Source: Curtobacterium sp. VKM Ac-2865 (lineage in GTDB: Bacteria; Actinomycetota; Actinomycetes; Actinomycetales; Microbacteriaceae). Taken from it: a stretch of DNA of 64,000 nt. Location of the stretch: the NCBI RefSeq assembly GCF_015350905.1, contig NZ_JADKRZ010000002.1, positions 248,001-312,000 of the forward strand, in the 5' to 3' direction. This document shows positions 53,988 through 61,525 of this stretch, piece by piece (within the stretch, counting starts at the first letter, position 1; the number at the start of each line of letters is the position of its first letter). Under the pieces are notes generated by a model. It had not been told where the DNA came from. It made no database searches and saw only the letters and a list, made by a program, of their open reading frames with translations. Made by a program: the position numbers and the translations under genes.

Positions 53988-54939
53988 CGGACCTCTCCTC
54001 TTCGGTTTCGACAGGACTTCCCGCAGGTGACGGTGCAGTGTCTTTCTGTGGTGACAACGGGCGAATTCCTCGAACGTCCACGTCGATCGGAAGTACCAGC
54101 AAGGTGAGCGCGGCGAACATCACGATCGAGAACGAGCTGACGCCCATGAACAAGATGATCCCGAGGTGGAGTGCAGCCCCGCACGGGTAGAGCACGCGGG
54201 TACGGAACCAACGCGGAAGCACTGGCGAGATCGCAATCGAGAACTCTGTCGCCATCACTGCGAACGTCAACAGGGCAGTGATCAGCGGCTGCGCGGTCAC
54301 CGCGTACACCAGTGGCTGCGCCCAGTCAGGGGCACCGAAGTTCGGGTGCCGCTCCCACGCGTAGAGCGCAGTTCCACCCGCCCATTCCGGGACGGCGATC
54401 TTGCCGATGCATGCCTCGAGATAGACCACGACGATCTGCGCTCGCATCAGCCACCAACTCACGTTGCCGATGAGAACCGCAACGCCACTATCGGACGTTC
54501 CCGGAAGCGCACCACTCCATGGGTTCCACCGCCAGTCCGTGATGCTCACCGGGATGAGGAGGACTCCCAGGATTCCCGCGAGTTGATCTCCACCGTCGAC
54601 GAGTGTGCCGGAGAGAGGGACGCTGAGGAGGATCCATGCTGCAGGCAGCGCTGTGAGCCAAGGCAGGAGGCCCGTCGCGAACACGAGCAGAAGGACGCCT
54701 GCAGACCGTGTCACCAAATCGAGCGGAACCGCATCAGCCGCGCAGAACAGGGAGAGTGCGCTCACGCCTGAACAGTCCAAGACGTCAGGTTTGCCATTCG
54801 ACGGGGTGAACACCGCCCAGCTCGGTCCGATGGTCAACGTCAGCCCTGTTCCGAGGAACAGCAGCGAACGAGCGATCGTCAGCGGAAGCGTCCATGGTTC
54901 TGGAACAGCCACCCGGCGGTGCAGCAGGTTCGCACTCAT
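53971..54939 (-). CDS. sdpB: SdpB-like HTTM membrane maturation protein
   Basis: A 322-residue polytopic membrane protein of the SdpB/HTTM group (related to vitamin K-dependent carboxylase membrane domains). Diagnostic segments are DWRWNPW, VVVYLEACIGKIAVPEWAGG, TALYAWERHPNFGAPDW and CGAALHLGIILFMGVSSFSIVM. In Bacillus, SdpB acts with SdpA to process SdpC into the SDP peptide. ATG 54939 overlaps the SdpA-like stop by one base (TGATG) with AGGTGAGC upstream. The hydrophilic C-terminal tail (about 295-322) is acidic. Confidence 0.85.
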   Translation of the reverse strand: MSANLLHRRVAVPEPWTLPLTIARSLLFLGTGLTLTIGPSWAVFTPSNGKPDVLDCSGVSALSLFCAADAVPLDLVTRSAGVLLLVFATGLLPWLTALPAAWILLSVPLSGTLVDGGDQLAGILGVLLIPVSITDWRWNPWSGALPGTSDSGVAVLIGNVSWWLMRAQIVVVYLEACIGKIAVPEWAGGTALYAWERHPNFGAPDWAQPLVYAVTAQPLITALLTFAVMATEFSIAISPVLPRWFRTRVLYPCGAALHLGIILFMGVSSFSIVMFAALTLLVLPIDVDVRGIRPLSPQKDTAPSPAGSPVETEEERSVAPVP

Positions 54940-55484
54940 CAGCAGCTCACCTGGAGCCGCAGGACTTCCGTCACGTAGCGCGGCTGGTCGCGGAGGTGGC
55001 GCCATCTCCACGGAGTGACCTGCTCCGCAGCCATCACGAGCGGCCCACAGAGCGTCGGACTCGGCAGCCCGTTCACACGCCGTACCACGGTAGGAGCCGC
55101 GGCCACGCACACCCTTACGCCAGCACCGTCGCACTGCTTCCACGATGACTTTCCGATGCCCTGCAGCAGCAGTGCCGACTCGACACCTTGTCGCCGTTTG
55201 CTGCGGTCGAACCCGAACCCGTTCGACGGTTCCGCGTACTCTCCGACGGACAGTGGCTTGACCACTCCGGCGTCGATCCGGTACGGGACCAGGGCTTCGG
55301 AGTCCGCCGGTTTGGTGAAGAACGCCCACCCCTGAGGAAGAACCTTCTGCATCACTGGCGACACCTCTGACTGGAACGGGAGCGCCCCGGCGCCGCTGTT
55401 CTGGAGTCGTCCCTGTAAGACGTAACCACCAAGCAGGACGCAGACAGCGATCACACCGATGACCGACAGAAGGGGGACGCGCAC
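54939..55484 (-). CDS. sdpA: SdpA-like antimicrobial peptide maturation protein
   Basis: A 181-residue protein with one N-terminal membrane anchor (about residues 3-22) and a soluble remainder. The SdpA-family signature is VLPQGWAFFTKPADSEALVPY (about residues 45-65), followed by SNGFGFDRSKRRQG and C-x5-C-type cysteines (QCDGAGVRVCVA). SdpA is needed with SdpB to turn SdpC into active toxin. The GTG 55484 start lies inside a hairpin (55472-55498); an in-frame GTG 55517 overlapping the sdpC stop by eight bases is the alternative. Confidence 0.82.
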   Translation of the reverse strand: MRVPLLSVIGVIAVCVLLGGYVLQGRLQNSGAGALPFQSEVSPVMQKVLPQGWAFFTKPADSEALVPYRIDAGVVKPLSVGEYAEPSNGFGFDRSKRRQGVESALLLQGIGKSSWKQCDGAGVRVCVAAAPTVVRRVNGLPSPTLCGPLVMAAEQVTPWRWRHLRDQPRYVTEVLRLQVSC

Positions 55485-55498
55485 GACGCGCGTCCCCC
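55472..55498 (-). promoter_or_regulatory. Intercistronic hairpin between sdpC-like and sdpA-like genes
   Basis: Plus-strand GGGGGACGCGC (55472-55482) and GCGCGTCCCCC (55488-55498), perfect 11-bp arms, five-base loop. It starts 12 bases after the precursor stop and contains the likely ribosome site and start of the SdpA-like gene. It could attenuate or stabilise the transcript so that precursor outpaces its processors. Confidence 0.65.
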
Positions 55499-55509
55499 GG
55501 TTGTGCCGA

Positions 55510-56181
55510 TCAGACACTCTGGAGCAACGCTGCGACGAACTGGCCGTCCGTGTCAGACGCGACCGCGGTGCGCTTGCTTGCCGCGTTCTTGCCGGCCACG
55601 GAAACATCACCGACGAGGGCGACGGAGGCGACAGCGACGACACCGACGGCGACCGCAGCAACTACAAGCACCAAGTACCCGCCGACCGCGACGTTGAAGA
55701 GACAGTCAGGACCGACCTCGCCGGGCACGTACGTCTGCTCGCTCTTCTGCATCGCATCAGCGGCAGCATGTGCGGCCGGCGTTTCGGCGGCGCCTTCGAC
55801 AACATGCCGAAGAGCCGAAGACACCGCGACGGGGTCACCCGCGTCAAGCGCTGACGTGAGATCTACAGCCAGTTCAGGATGCGCCTCGAGCATCTGCTTC
55901 GTCGATTCCGCCGCCAGATCCTTCGCATCATCCCCCGCGAGGAGCTCCACGACCTTGGCCTTTTCGGAAGATGAGATGTCGCCCAGTGCCCCGTTGGCAA
56001 TCAGCGTCTGCCCAAGCCTTCCCTGGAGAAACACAACCCCCTCGATCAGCTCCGCGGACGTGTAGCGCTGACCGTCAGCCGCCTCTGGCTCAGCAGCCGA
56101 AGCGCCGGTACTCGAAGCGAATGCTGCCGAGACGGCGACCACTCCAGCCAGCACGCCGCCGATGATCTTGTTCTTCTTCAC
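55510..56181 (-). CDS. sdpC: SdpC-like antimicrobial peptide precursor
   Basis: A 223-residue secreted precursor resembling SdpC toxins. Signal peptide at about residues 1-30 (KKNKIIGGVLAGVVAVSAAF...ASAA). The family motif RYTSAELIEGVVFLQGRLGQ (about 39-58) starts the mature protein, followed by an Ala/Glu-rich helical region. A strongly hydrophobic stretch (161-191) begins at Cys160 (DCLFNVAVGGYLVLVVAAVA...) and is the likely active peptide, ahead of a polar tail. In Bacillus the SDP peptide collapses the proton motive force of sensitive cells. GTG 56181 has AGAGGGG upstream; ATG 56199 is an alternative. Confidence 0.85.
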   Translation of the reverse strand: MKKNKIIGGVLAGVVAVSAAFASSTGASAAEPEAADGQRYTSAELIEGVVFLQGRLGQTLIANGALGDISSSEKAKVVELLAGDDAKDLAAESTKQMLEAHPELAVDLTSALDAGDPVAVSSALRHVVEGAAETPAAHAAADAMQKSEQTYVPGEVGPDCLFNVAVGGYLVLVVAAVAVGVVAVASVALVGDVSVAGKNAASKRTAVASDTDGQFVAALLQSV

Positions 56182-56319
56182 TGAAGCCCCTCTGTTCATG
56201 CACCCCCACGAGAGCCCGCGTCCGGTGACCCGGATCATGGAGGACCGACACAGACACTCTGGATGAGATATTCCACTGGCGCAAGTCGATTGATCGTCGT
56301 TGCCGTTAGCGTTGCCCTC

Positions 56320-56784
56320 GTGATCGCACCGTCGCCGTCCCTGCCCGCCTTCTGGGAAGCCCGCCGCCGCGAGTCCCCCGACCTGCCGGAAGCCGTCCCG
56401 CTCGCGTGGGCCTTCGGCGCGACGCCGGACCACGCCGACGCCCTGCTCGACCTTGTGCTCCGCGGGGTGAAGGACGGGACCGCGTCGTCGCTGTGGGACT
56501 ACGAGGAGAGCGGCGAACCGCTGCCCGAGGTCGGCGAGCTCAGCGTCATCCTCGATGGCACAGGGGAGCCACGAGCCGTGCTCGTGACCACGCACATCGC
56601 GATCCTCCCGTTCGACCAGGTCGACGCGGAGCACGCCCGCGCCGAGGGAGAGGGCGACCGGACCCTGGCGTACTGGCGATCCTCACACGAGCGCTACTGG
56701 CGCGAGCACTCCGAGAACCCCCGTGGCTTCGCGCCGGACATGCCCATCGTCTGCCAGCGCTTCGAGCTGCTGTGGCCCCGATGA
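56320..56784 (+). CDS. ASCH-domain protein
   Basis: A 154-residue ASCH-domain protein, a PUA-like fold thought to bind RNA. LPAFWEARRRESPDLPEAVPLAWAFG, GVKDGTASSLWDYE, LPEVGELSVILDGTGEP and AEGEGDRTLAYWRSSHERYW match the family. GTG 56320 follows TAGCGT by seven bases (leaderless), and the upstream frame is not protein-like. It is divergent from the SdpC-like gene and its stop overlaps the GNAT start (ATGA), so the two are coupled. Confidence 0.88.
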   Translation: MIAPSPSLPAFWEARRRESPDLPEAVPLAWAFGATPDHADALLDLVLRGVKDGTASSLWDYEESGEPLPEVGELSVILDGTGEPRAVLVTTHIAILPFDQVDAEHARAEGEGDRTLAYWRSSHERYWREHSENPRGFAPDMPIVCQRFELLWPR

Positions 56785-57359
56785 AGGTCATGCCCGCGGA
56801 CACCCCGGAGCGGGCGGAGCTCGAGGCACAGGGGTGGACCGTCGTCGCCCGGTCGTTCGGCGCGCAGCTCGACGCAGATGCGGTCGATCAGCTTCGGTTG
56901 CAGGGCCTCGTTGCCCGGACTGCCGACGTCGCTTCGATGCGAGAACTCAGCCGGGCCGACGTCGACGCCGTGCTGGCCCTCGACGCCCTGACGATCGGTG
57001 ACTACCCGGGCAGCATCGCGACGCAGCACACACCGCTCGACCGGCAGACTGCGGAGCCCTCGGCGTCGCGGCGCGGGTTCGGGGTGTTCCTCGGGAGCGG
57101 TGAGCTGGTCGCGATGACGTTCGTCGACGTCGACGGGTCGGACGCCGAGACGGACTTCACGGTCGTGCACCCGGACTGGCGCGGACGAGGTCTCGGTGTC
57201 GCCGCGAAGGCGGCGTCCGTCCTGGCCCTGCTCACCGACGGTGTCACGCGGTTCCGGACTGGAGGCTCGGCCGACAACGTCGCAATCCTGGCCGCCAACG
57301 ACGTGGTCGGCTACGTCCGCGACGAGGAGTGGGTGACGCTCGAGCCTGGCGGTCGCTAG
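56781..57359 (+). CDS. GNAT-family N-acetyltransferase
   Basis: A 192-residue GNAT protein. The acetyl-CoA region is FTVVHPDWRGRGLGVAAKAA (about residues 132-151), with TGGSADNVAILAANDVVGYV following; the first about 60 residues form a less typical N-terminal extension. Substrate unknown. It is translationally coupled to the ASCH gene. A decayed copy of its C-terminal part lies at 59703-59867. Confidence 0.88.
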   Translation: MKVMPADTPERAELEAQGWTVVARSFGAQLDADAVDQLRLQGLVARTADVASMRELSRADVDAVLALDALTIGDYPGSIATQHTPLDRQTAEPSASRRGFGVFLGSGELVAMTFVDVDGSDAETDFTVVHPDWRGRGLGVAAKAASVLALLTDGVTRFRTGGSADNVAILAANDVVGYVRDEEWVTLEPGGR

Positions 57360-57388
57360 GACCGCGAAGCAAAGGAGCGCAGTGATGT

Positions 57389-57520
57389 ATGAGCTGGAAT
57401 GTGGTCGTCAAGCGAGGCGTCCCGACTCCGTGGGGAACGATCGCCTGGAGCACCTACTCTGCGATCCAGCGTCTCAGCGCCAAGGGCAACGGCGCAGTCA
57501 CCTACAACCGCTGGGAGTGA
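57389..57520 (+). CDS. Small 43-residue protein, uncertain
   Basis: ATG 57389 opens MSWNVVVKRGVPTPWGTIAW and ends VTYNRWE. Third positions are GC-rich, as in real genes here. AAAGGAG is 11 bases upstream, which is long; a shifted ORF from ATG 57385 has better spacing but poor codon use. Four tryptophans in 43 residues is notable. Function unknown; it may be a short conserved peptide or a chance frame. Confidence 0.45.
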   Translation: MSWNVVVKRGVPTPWGTIAWSTYSAIQRLSAKGNGAVTYNRWE

Positions 57521-57552
57521 GCACGATGATGTCCTGGACCGAGGAGTAGCGC

Positions 57553-57792
57553 ATGAACCCACTCATCCCGACCGCACTCGATGGCACACTGATGATCGTG
57601 TCGCTCGTTGCGCTGTTCCTGGCATTGGCAGCGTTCATCTCGCTGATCCGCTCTGCCTCGCCCTCTGGCTGGTGGCTACTCGCGTGGACTCTGGTGGTGC
57701 TCCTCATCCCCTTCATCGGGCCGGCAGCTTGGTTCACGGTTCAGCATCGCAAGCAGTCGTTCGCGCTCAAGCATCACAGCGACAGCGCGTAA
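57553..57792 (+). CDS. PLDc_N-like small membrane protein
   Basis: A 79-residue protein with two membrane segments and the PLDc_N pattern (LFLALAAFISLIRS, SGWWLLAWTLVVLLIPFIGPAAWF). This short domain is often the N-terminal membrane part of cardiolipin synthases but also occurs alone. GAGGAG precedes the ATG. Function of the stand-alone form is unknown. Confidence 0.8.
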   Translation: MNPLIPTALDGTLMIVSLVALFLALAAFISLIRSASPSGWWLLAWTLVVLLIPFIGPAAWFTVQHRKQSFALKHHSDSA

Positions 57793-57864
57793 GCATCGCG
57801 TGAGCCCCTGGTCGTGAGAGGTCCCCGCTGCGGTGTCAGGCGTGACTGGCGACGGTACCGTCAC

Positions 57865-58509
57865 TCAGCTCTGAAACCGGCCCGGACGAGGAGCAGCCTG
57901 GTCGGAACCCCGCAGGCGCGCGACGATCGCGCCGTGAGGGCGCGGCGTTCCACTCACAGCGGTGCGGCTGTGCGTCTCGATGACGTCGAACCCCGCCGCC
58001 TCAAGCTCCCGCGCAAGCAGATCGGCCGGCCAGCGCCAGGCAGTGACGACCGCGTGGTCGAACGCCTCAAGTGCGTCGCCGACGAAGAAGCCCACGAGGA
58101 GCCGCCCACCTGGCCGCAGCACCCGAGCGAACTCGTCAAGGGGGCGGCGGATCGTCCTCGGGTCGTGATGGATCAGGGAGTACCAGGCCAGGACGCCACC
58201 GTACGTGTCGTCTGGCTCGTCGAGAACGTCGATGCTGCCGAGCGTGAACGACCCGTCCGGGTCGGCCCTCCGCGCGTGGTCGATGAACGCGGGTACCTGA
58301 TCGACCCCTCGCACGTCGAAGCCCTGCCCGGCGAGGTGCGCCGTCCAGTGCCCGGGCCCGCACCCGGCGTCGAGCAGGGGCCCCTCGACGCAGGACGCCC
58401 ACGTCGTGACGAGGTGCACGTCAGATGGATGCACCGAACTCACGCGTCCGAGATGCTCGGCGTACTCCCCGGCCCGGCGTGCGTACGCGGCATGGACGTC
58501 CGGCGGCAT
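57865..58509 (-). CDS. Class I SAM-dependent methyltransferase
   Basis: A 214-residue methyltransferase. The SAM-binding motif I is PLLDAGCGPGHWTAHLAGQG (about residues 42-61), with VRGVDQVPAFIDHAR as the acidic loop and LRPGGRLLVGFFVGD later. Substrate unknown. The start is nine bases after the BLUF-TetR stop; TAGGCT sits six bases before the ATG and includes that stop codon, so it probably has its own leaderless promoter. Confidence 0.92.
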   Translation of the reverse strand: MPPDVHAAYARRAGEYAEHLGRVSSVHPSDVHLVTTWASCVEGPLLDAGCGPGHWTAHLAGQGFDVRGVDQVPAFIDHARRADPDGSFTLGSIDVLDEPDDTYGGVLAWYSLIHHDPRTIRRPLDEFARVLRPGGRLLVGFFVGDALEAFDHAVVTAWRWPADLLARELEAAGFDVIETHSRTAVSGTPRPHGAIVARLRGSDQAAPRPGRFQS

Positions 58510-58518
58510 GCAGGAAGC

Positions 58519-59568
58519 CTAGGAGCTGACGACGGGGATGTCCCAGTAGGAGGGCTGCTCGTACTGCTCCGACCAGCCTCGACGCATCCGAGTCGCCGCT
58601 CGGTCGAACTCGATGACCACGTCCATGTCCGCGGTCAGGAGCGCCTGCAGCCGGAGACCGTCGAAGAGAGCGAGGAGCTGCTTCGCACCACGGACCGGGT
58701 CCATCGTCGCCGGCTCCCGCCCCGCACGCACATCCGCGGCCAGCCCGTTGTTGATGGCTTCCCGGAACTGCCGGTACGCGGACCGGTAGTAGTCGGACCC
58801 GTCCAACGTCGGGTCAGCAGACGAGGCGAGGCAGTACGCCAGCAGCTCCATCAGCGCTGGCTCCTCTGCGTGCGCTGCCATCAGGGCATGCAGGAACGCG
58901 ACCGTGCCCTTCTCGGCCATCAGCGGCACCAAGGGTGCGGAGATCGCCTGCGTCCACCGCTCCACGGTCGCGGTGAGCAGCGCCCGATCAGTGGGGAAGA
59001 ACTGCTCCACCACCGCCACCGGCAGCTCCGCACACGACGCAGCTGCTTCAAGGGTGAACCGGGTGACGCCAGCGTCGTGCAGGGCGGTGATCGCACCGTT
59101 GACCGCCCGAGTCCGGGGCGCTTCCTCCTCGGCTGCAGTGTTGCTGGTCAGTGGCGCGAGGGGGTGCTTCCGGAACCACTCGAGGAGCCCCCGAGCCCGG
59201 GTGAGCCCGAACATCGGGTCGGTGGGCTGGCCTGGGGCGAACAGGTCGCTGAAGCCGGGCACCTCCCGCATCAACGGGTCCATCGGCTGGAACGCCATCG
59301 ACCAGTCCGGGAACGCCCGCCGCTGGATCTGCTCGTCGAGAAGGACACGGACGCTGGTGTGGCGAGGGTCGAGACGGACCTGCTCGAACCGGGTCCGCAC
59401 CACCTCGTCGTCACCCTCGAGGATCCCGAGACAGTTGTCGCCGTTGTGCGCGAGGATCCCCGTCACCCCGAGGGCGGTGTTCTTCTCCCGACCGACCGCC
59501 AGGATCTGCGCGAGCTCGGTGTCCGTGATCGGACGGGTCTGGGTGCTGGTGTACACGATGGAACGCAT
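58519..59568 (-). CDS. BLUF-TetR fusion regulator with a substituted light-sensing glutamine
   Basis: A 349-residue protein. Residues 1-95 form a BLUF flavin-binding domain (SIVYTST, NTALGVTGILAHNGDN, ILEGDDEVV, FPDWSMAF). The rest holds a TetR-type HTH (about 143-190: RAVNGAITALHDAGVTRFTLE, LPVAVVEQFFPTDRALLTATV) and a helical C-terminal domain. Aligned to AppA/PixD, Tyr6, Asn30, Trp89 and Met91 are kept, but the essential Gln (AppA Q63, PixD Q50) is Gly48. Normal BLUF photochemistry should therefore fail; it may sense flavin, redox or another ligand. AAGGAG precedes ATG 59568. Confidence 0.88.
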   Translation of the reverse strand: MRSIVYTSTQTRPITDTELAQILAVGREKNTALGVTGILAHNGDNCLGILEGDDEVVRTRFEQVRLDPRHTSVRVLLDEQIQRRAFPDWSMAFQPMDPLMREVPGFSDLFAPGQPTDPMFGLTRARGLLEWFRKHPLAPLTSNTAAEEEAPRTRAVNGAITALHDAGVTRFTLEAAASCAELPVAVVEQFFPTDRALLTATVERWTQAISAPLVPLMAEKGTVAFLHALMAAHAEEPALMELLAYCLASSADPTLDGSDYYRSAYRQFREAINNGLAADVRAGREPATMDPVRGAKQLLALFDGLRLQALLTADMDVVIEFDRAATRMRRGWSEQYEQPSYWDIPVVSS

Positions 59569-59702
59569 CAGTCCTGGTCTCCTTGCCTGCCGGAACACTG
59601 CTGCCTCCGAGTGAAGTCCGCGCCGCCATCTGACACAACCCCCACACCGGGTCAAGCCCGCCCGCGGCCGCGATCCGCGCGGAGCATCCGGCGATGGCCC
59701 TC

Positions 59703-59867
59703 TTCAGTGCTGGCGCTGCTCGCCGACGGCGTGGCGCGGCGCGAATCCGGACTGGAGGCTCGTCCGACGAAACCGCGATCCTTGCCGTCACCGACGGGGT
59801 CGGCTCCGTCCACCACGAGGAGCGAATGACGCTCCGGGCGAAGCTGGCCCGGGGGGGCGGGAGGTGA
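59703..59867 (+). pseudogene. Decayed GNAT C-terminal remnant
   Basis: VLALLADGVARRESG in one frame continues after a frameshift as TGGSSDETAILAVTDGVGSV and HHEERMTLRAKLARGGGR-stop. It mirrors VLALLTDGVTRF, TGGSADNVAILAANDVVGYV, RDEEWVTLEPGGR of the intact GNAT at 56781-57359. The N-terminal part is missing. The rest of the region 59569-59924 shows no gene. Confidence 0.7.
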
Positions 59868-59924
59868 GCGTCGCCGTGGGCCTGCCGCATTCTGGAAGTG
59901 CGTCACATCCGGCATGCTCGTCGG

Positions 59925-60143
59925 GTGGAGTTCTCGTGGTGGACCTGGTCGGGGCTCGTGGTCACTGCGCTCGCGGGATGTGGGCTGATCGGTCGCACCC
60001 TCGTGATGGCCGTTCGCAGAGACTGGATCGGCCGGGTTCGAGCAGAACGCGGGACCAGTGCTCCTTGGTTCTGGTCAGGGATCGGAGTGCTCGTCATCGC
60101 GGGCTCACTGCTGATCCTGTGGGTCATCGCACTCGACAGCTGA
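59925..60143 (+). CDS. Small two-helix membrane protein, unknown
   Basis: A 72-residue protein with membrane segments at about residues 5-25 and 48-68 and a short basic loop between (VRRDWIGRVRAERG). GTG 59925 is preceded by CATGCT with a six-base gap, a leaderless-type signal. An in-frame ATG 59898 upstream is less likely. Family not recognised. Confidence 0.55.
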   Translation: MEFSWWTWSGLVVTALAGCGLIGRTLVMAVRRDWIGRVRAERGTSAPWFWSGIGVLVIAGSLLILWVIALDS

Positions 60144-60215
60144 CCGTCGGAACATCGGACCCTCCATCGGGCAGAACCAACCCCAGTGAGGGATGCTCCA
60201 TGGGACGCGTCGGAC

Positions 60216-60509
60216 CTACAGACCCTTGCGCTTGTTCGTCTCCCAGTAGCCGAGTACGACGTCGTCCCCAACCGGCAGCTCTCGTTCGACGAGAAGCAGC
60301 AGCCGGCGTCCTTGGCGTTCGTGGGAGCGGGCAGCGGCCTCGGTTGGCCAGCCGGCCTCGATGTCGTAGTGCTCGCTGAAGTCGCGGGCCCACGCAAGGA
60401 CCTCGCTCTCGAGCCGCGGCGACAACGATGGCGTGCCGACGGCGCAGAGGCCGTCTTCGTCCCACAGCGGCCAATCGACGCTGTACTCGTTCATCAGCCG
60501 GTACTGCAC
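60216..60509 (-). CDS. Hypothetical protein, acidic, WPLW-motif
   Basis: A 97-residue soluble protein with YSVDWPLWDEDGL near the N-terminus, a helical middle (LSPRLESEVLAWARDFSEHY) and a charged end (VVLGYWETNKRKGL). The pattern resembles small conserved actinobacterial proteins of unknown function, possibly immunity-like, but no family is claimed. The start is GTG 60509 or ATG 60494. Confidence 0.55.
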   Translation of the reverse strand: MQYRLMNEYSVDWPLWDEDGLCAVGTPSLSPRLESEVLAWARDFSEHYDIEAGWPTEAAARSHERQGRRLLLLVERELPVGDDVVLGYWETNKRKGL

Positions 60510-60566
60510 ACCGGAAGGATCGCACAGGCGCGGTAGCCGAGGCTGCGGCGCCGGGTGAGTGATCCG

Positions 60567-60911
60567 CTACTGGCCGACCGAACGGGGCCCGCCTTCCGGC
60601 AAGAGATGCCCCATGGCTCGCAAGATGTCACCCAACCACACGAACTCCCAGTTCACTGTCCAGTCAGAGTCCGGATGCGACGTCAAGTTCTGCCACGACT
60701 CGGTCGACTGACCGATCGTCGGCTCGGGCGCGTCCTTCCCTACGTCGTAGAGCTCTGGGGCGGGCAACGAGTAGAAGTAGTCTTCGCGCAGTGTGACCGT
60801 CTTCCCGGCCGTCTGCTCGACATGCTCGAGGATCCGTTCGAACACGCGACGCAGGTCAGCCACAGGGATCTGGAGACCGTTCCACTCAGGCACCCCACGA
60901 ACCTTGCTCAT
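60567..60911 (-). CDS. Hypothetical protein, unknown
   Basis: A 114-residue soluble protein (VPEWNGLQIPVADLRRVFER, LREDYFYSLPAPELYDVGKD, SWQNLTSHPDSDWTVNWEF). Small cytosolic proteins with this look occur near toxin/immunity loci, but nothing specific is recognised. ATG 60911 is preferred over an upstream in-frame TTG 60941. Codon usage is less GC-biased than in the first 50 kb. Confidence 0.55.
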   Translation of the reverse strand: MSKVRGVPEWNGLQIPVADLRRVFERILEHVEQTAGKTVTLREDYFYSLPAPELYDVGKDAPEPTIGQSTESWQNLTSHPDSDWTVNWEFVWLGDILRAMGHLLPEGGPRSVGQ

Positions 60912-60971
60912 TTGGCGGTATCTCGTCAAGCGGATCGCCAACCGGCCGTAGAGCTGCGTGCGCCGCCGCTG

Positions 60972-61400
60972 TCAGCCCGCGGCCCGTCCGAACGACCGAA
61001 CGTGCCACACCAGCAGGACCGGGAGTGCTAGCAGCTCGATGGCAAGCGCCGCTGCGAAAGGACCGGGCCAGCCCTCAACGAGCAACGAAACCAGCCGACC
61101 GACACCCCCACCGATTGCGGCGATCAGAACGACTCGCGTGATGGTTGACCGGTATGCCGGGCGGACAAGCGACCACCAGAGAGTGAGGCCGAGTACCAGC
61201 CAGACGCCACTGAGGAACCGGTACTCGCTGCTCGTAGAGACCGCGACGTGTTGCTCCTCGGGACCGGTGACGGCGCCTAGGACCATCCCGACGCCGCCGC
61301 CCACGACGGCGATGGCGCCCACGACCGTCAGCAGAACGATGAGCACGGCCCGGTGCGAAGCCTCGCGTGCGTCGGAACCCGGAAGTTGCCTATCGATCAC
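60972..61400 (-). CDS. DUF4345-like membrane protein
   Basis: A 142-residue protein with four membrane segments and SSEYRFLSGVWLVLGLTLWW, IGGGVGRLVSLLVEGWPGP and AIELLALPVLLVWHV, matching the DUF4345 pattern. Function unknown. GTG 61400 has AAGGAA six bases upstream; ATG 61427 is an alternative. Confidence 0.72.
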   Translation of the reverse strand: MIDRQLPGSDAREASHRAVLIVLLTVVGAIAVVGGGVGMVLGAVTGPEEQHVAVSTSSEYRFLSGVWLVLGLTLWWSLVRPAYRSTITRVVLIAAIGGGVGRLVSLLVEGWPGPFAAALAIELLALPVLLVWHVRSFGRAAG

Positions 61401-61525
61401 TGCGTTCCTTCGATCCTGGGCGGCCATGACGGTCGCCGGCCACCGCCGACGGTATCGGAGTGGGCCGGGCTGAGCGTCACCTACACGACTGGTCAGCGTG
61501 CCTGCCTGTCGTCATCGTGCCCGAT

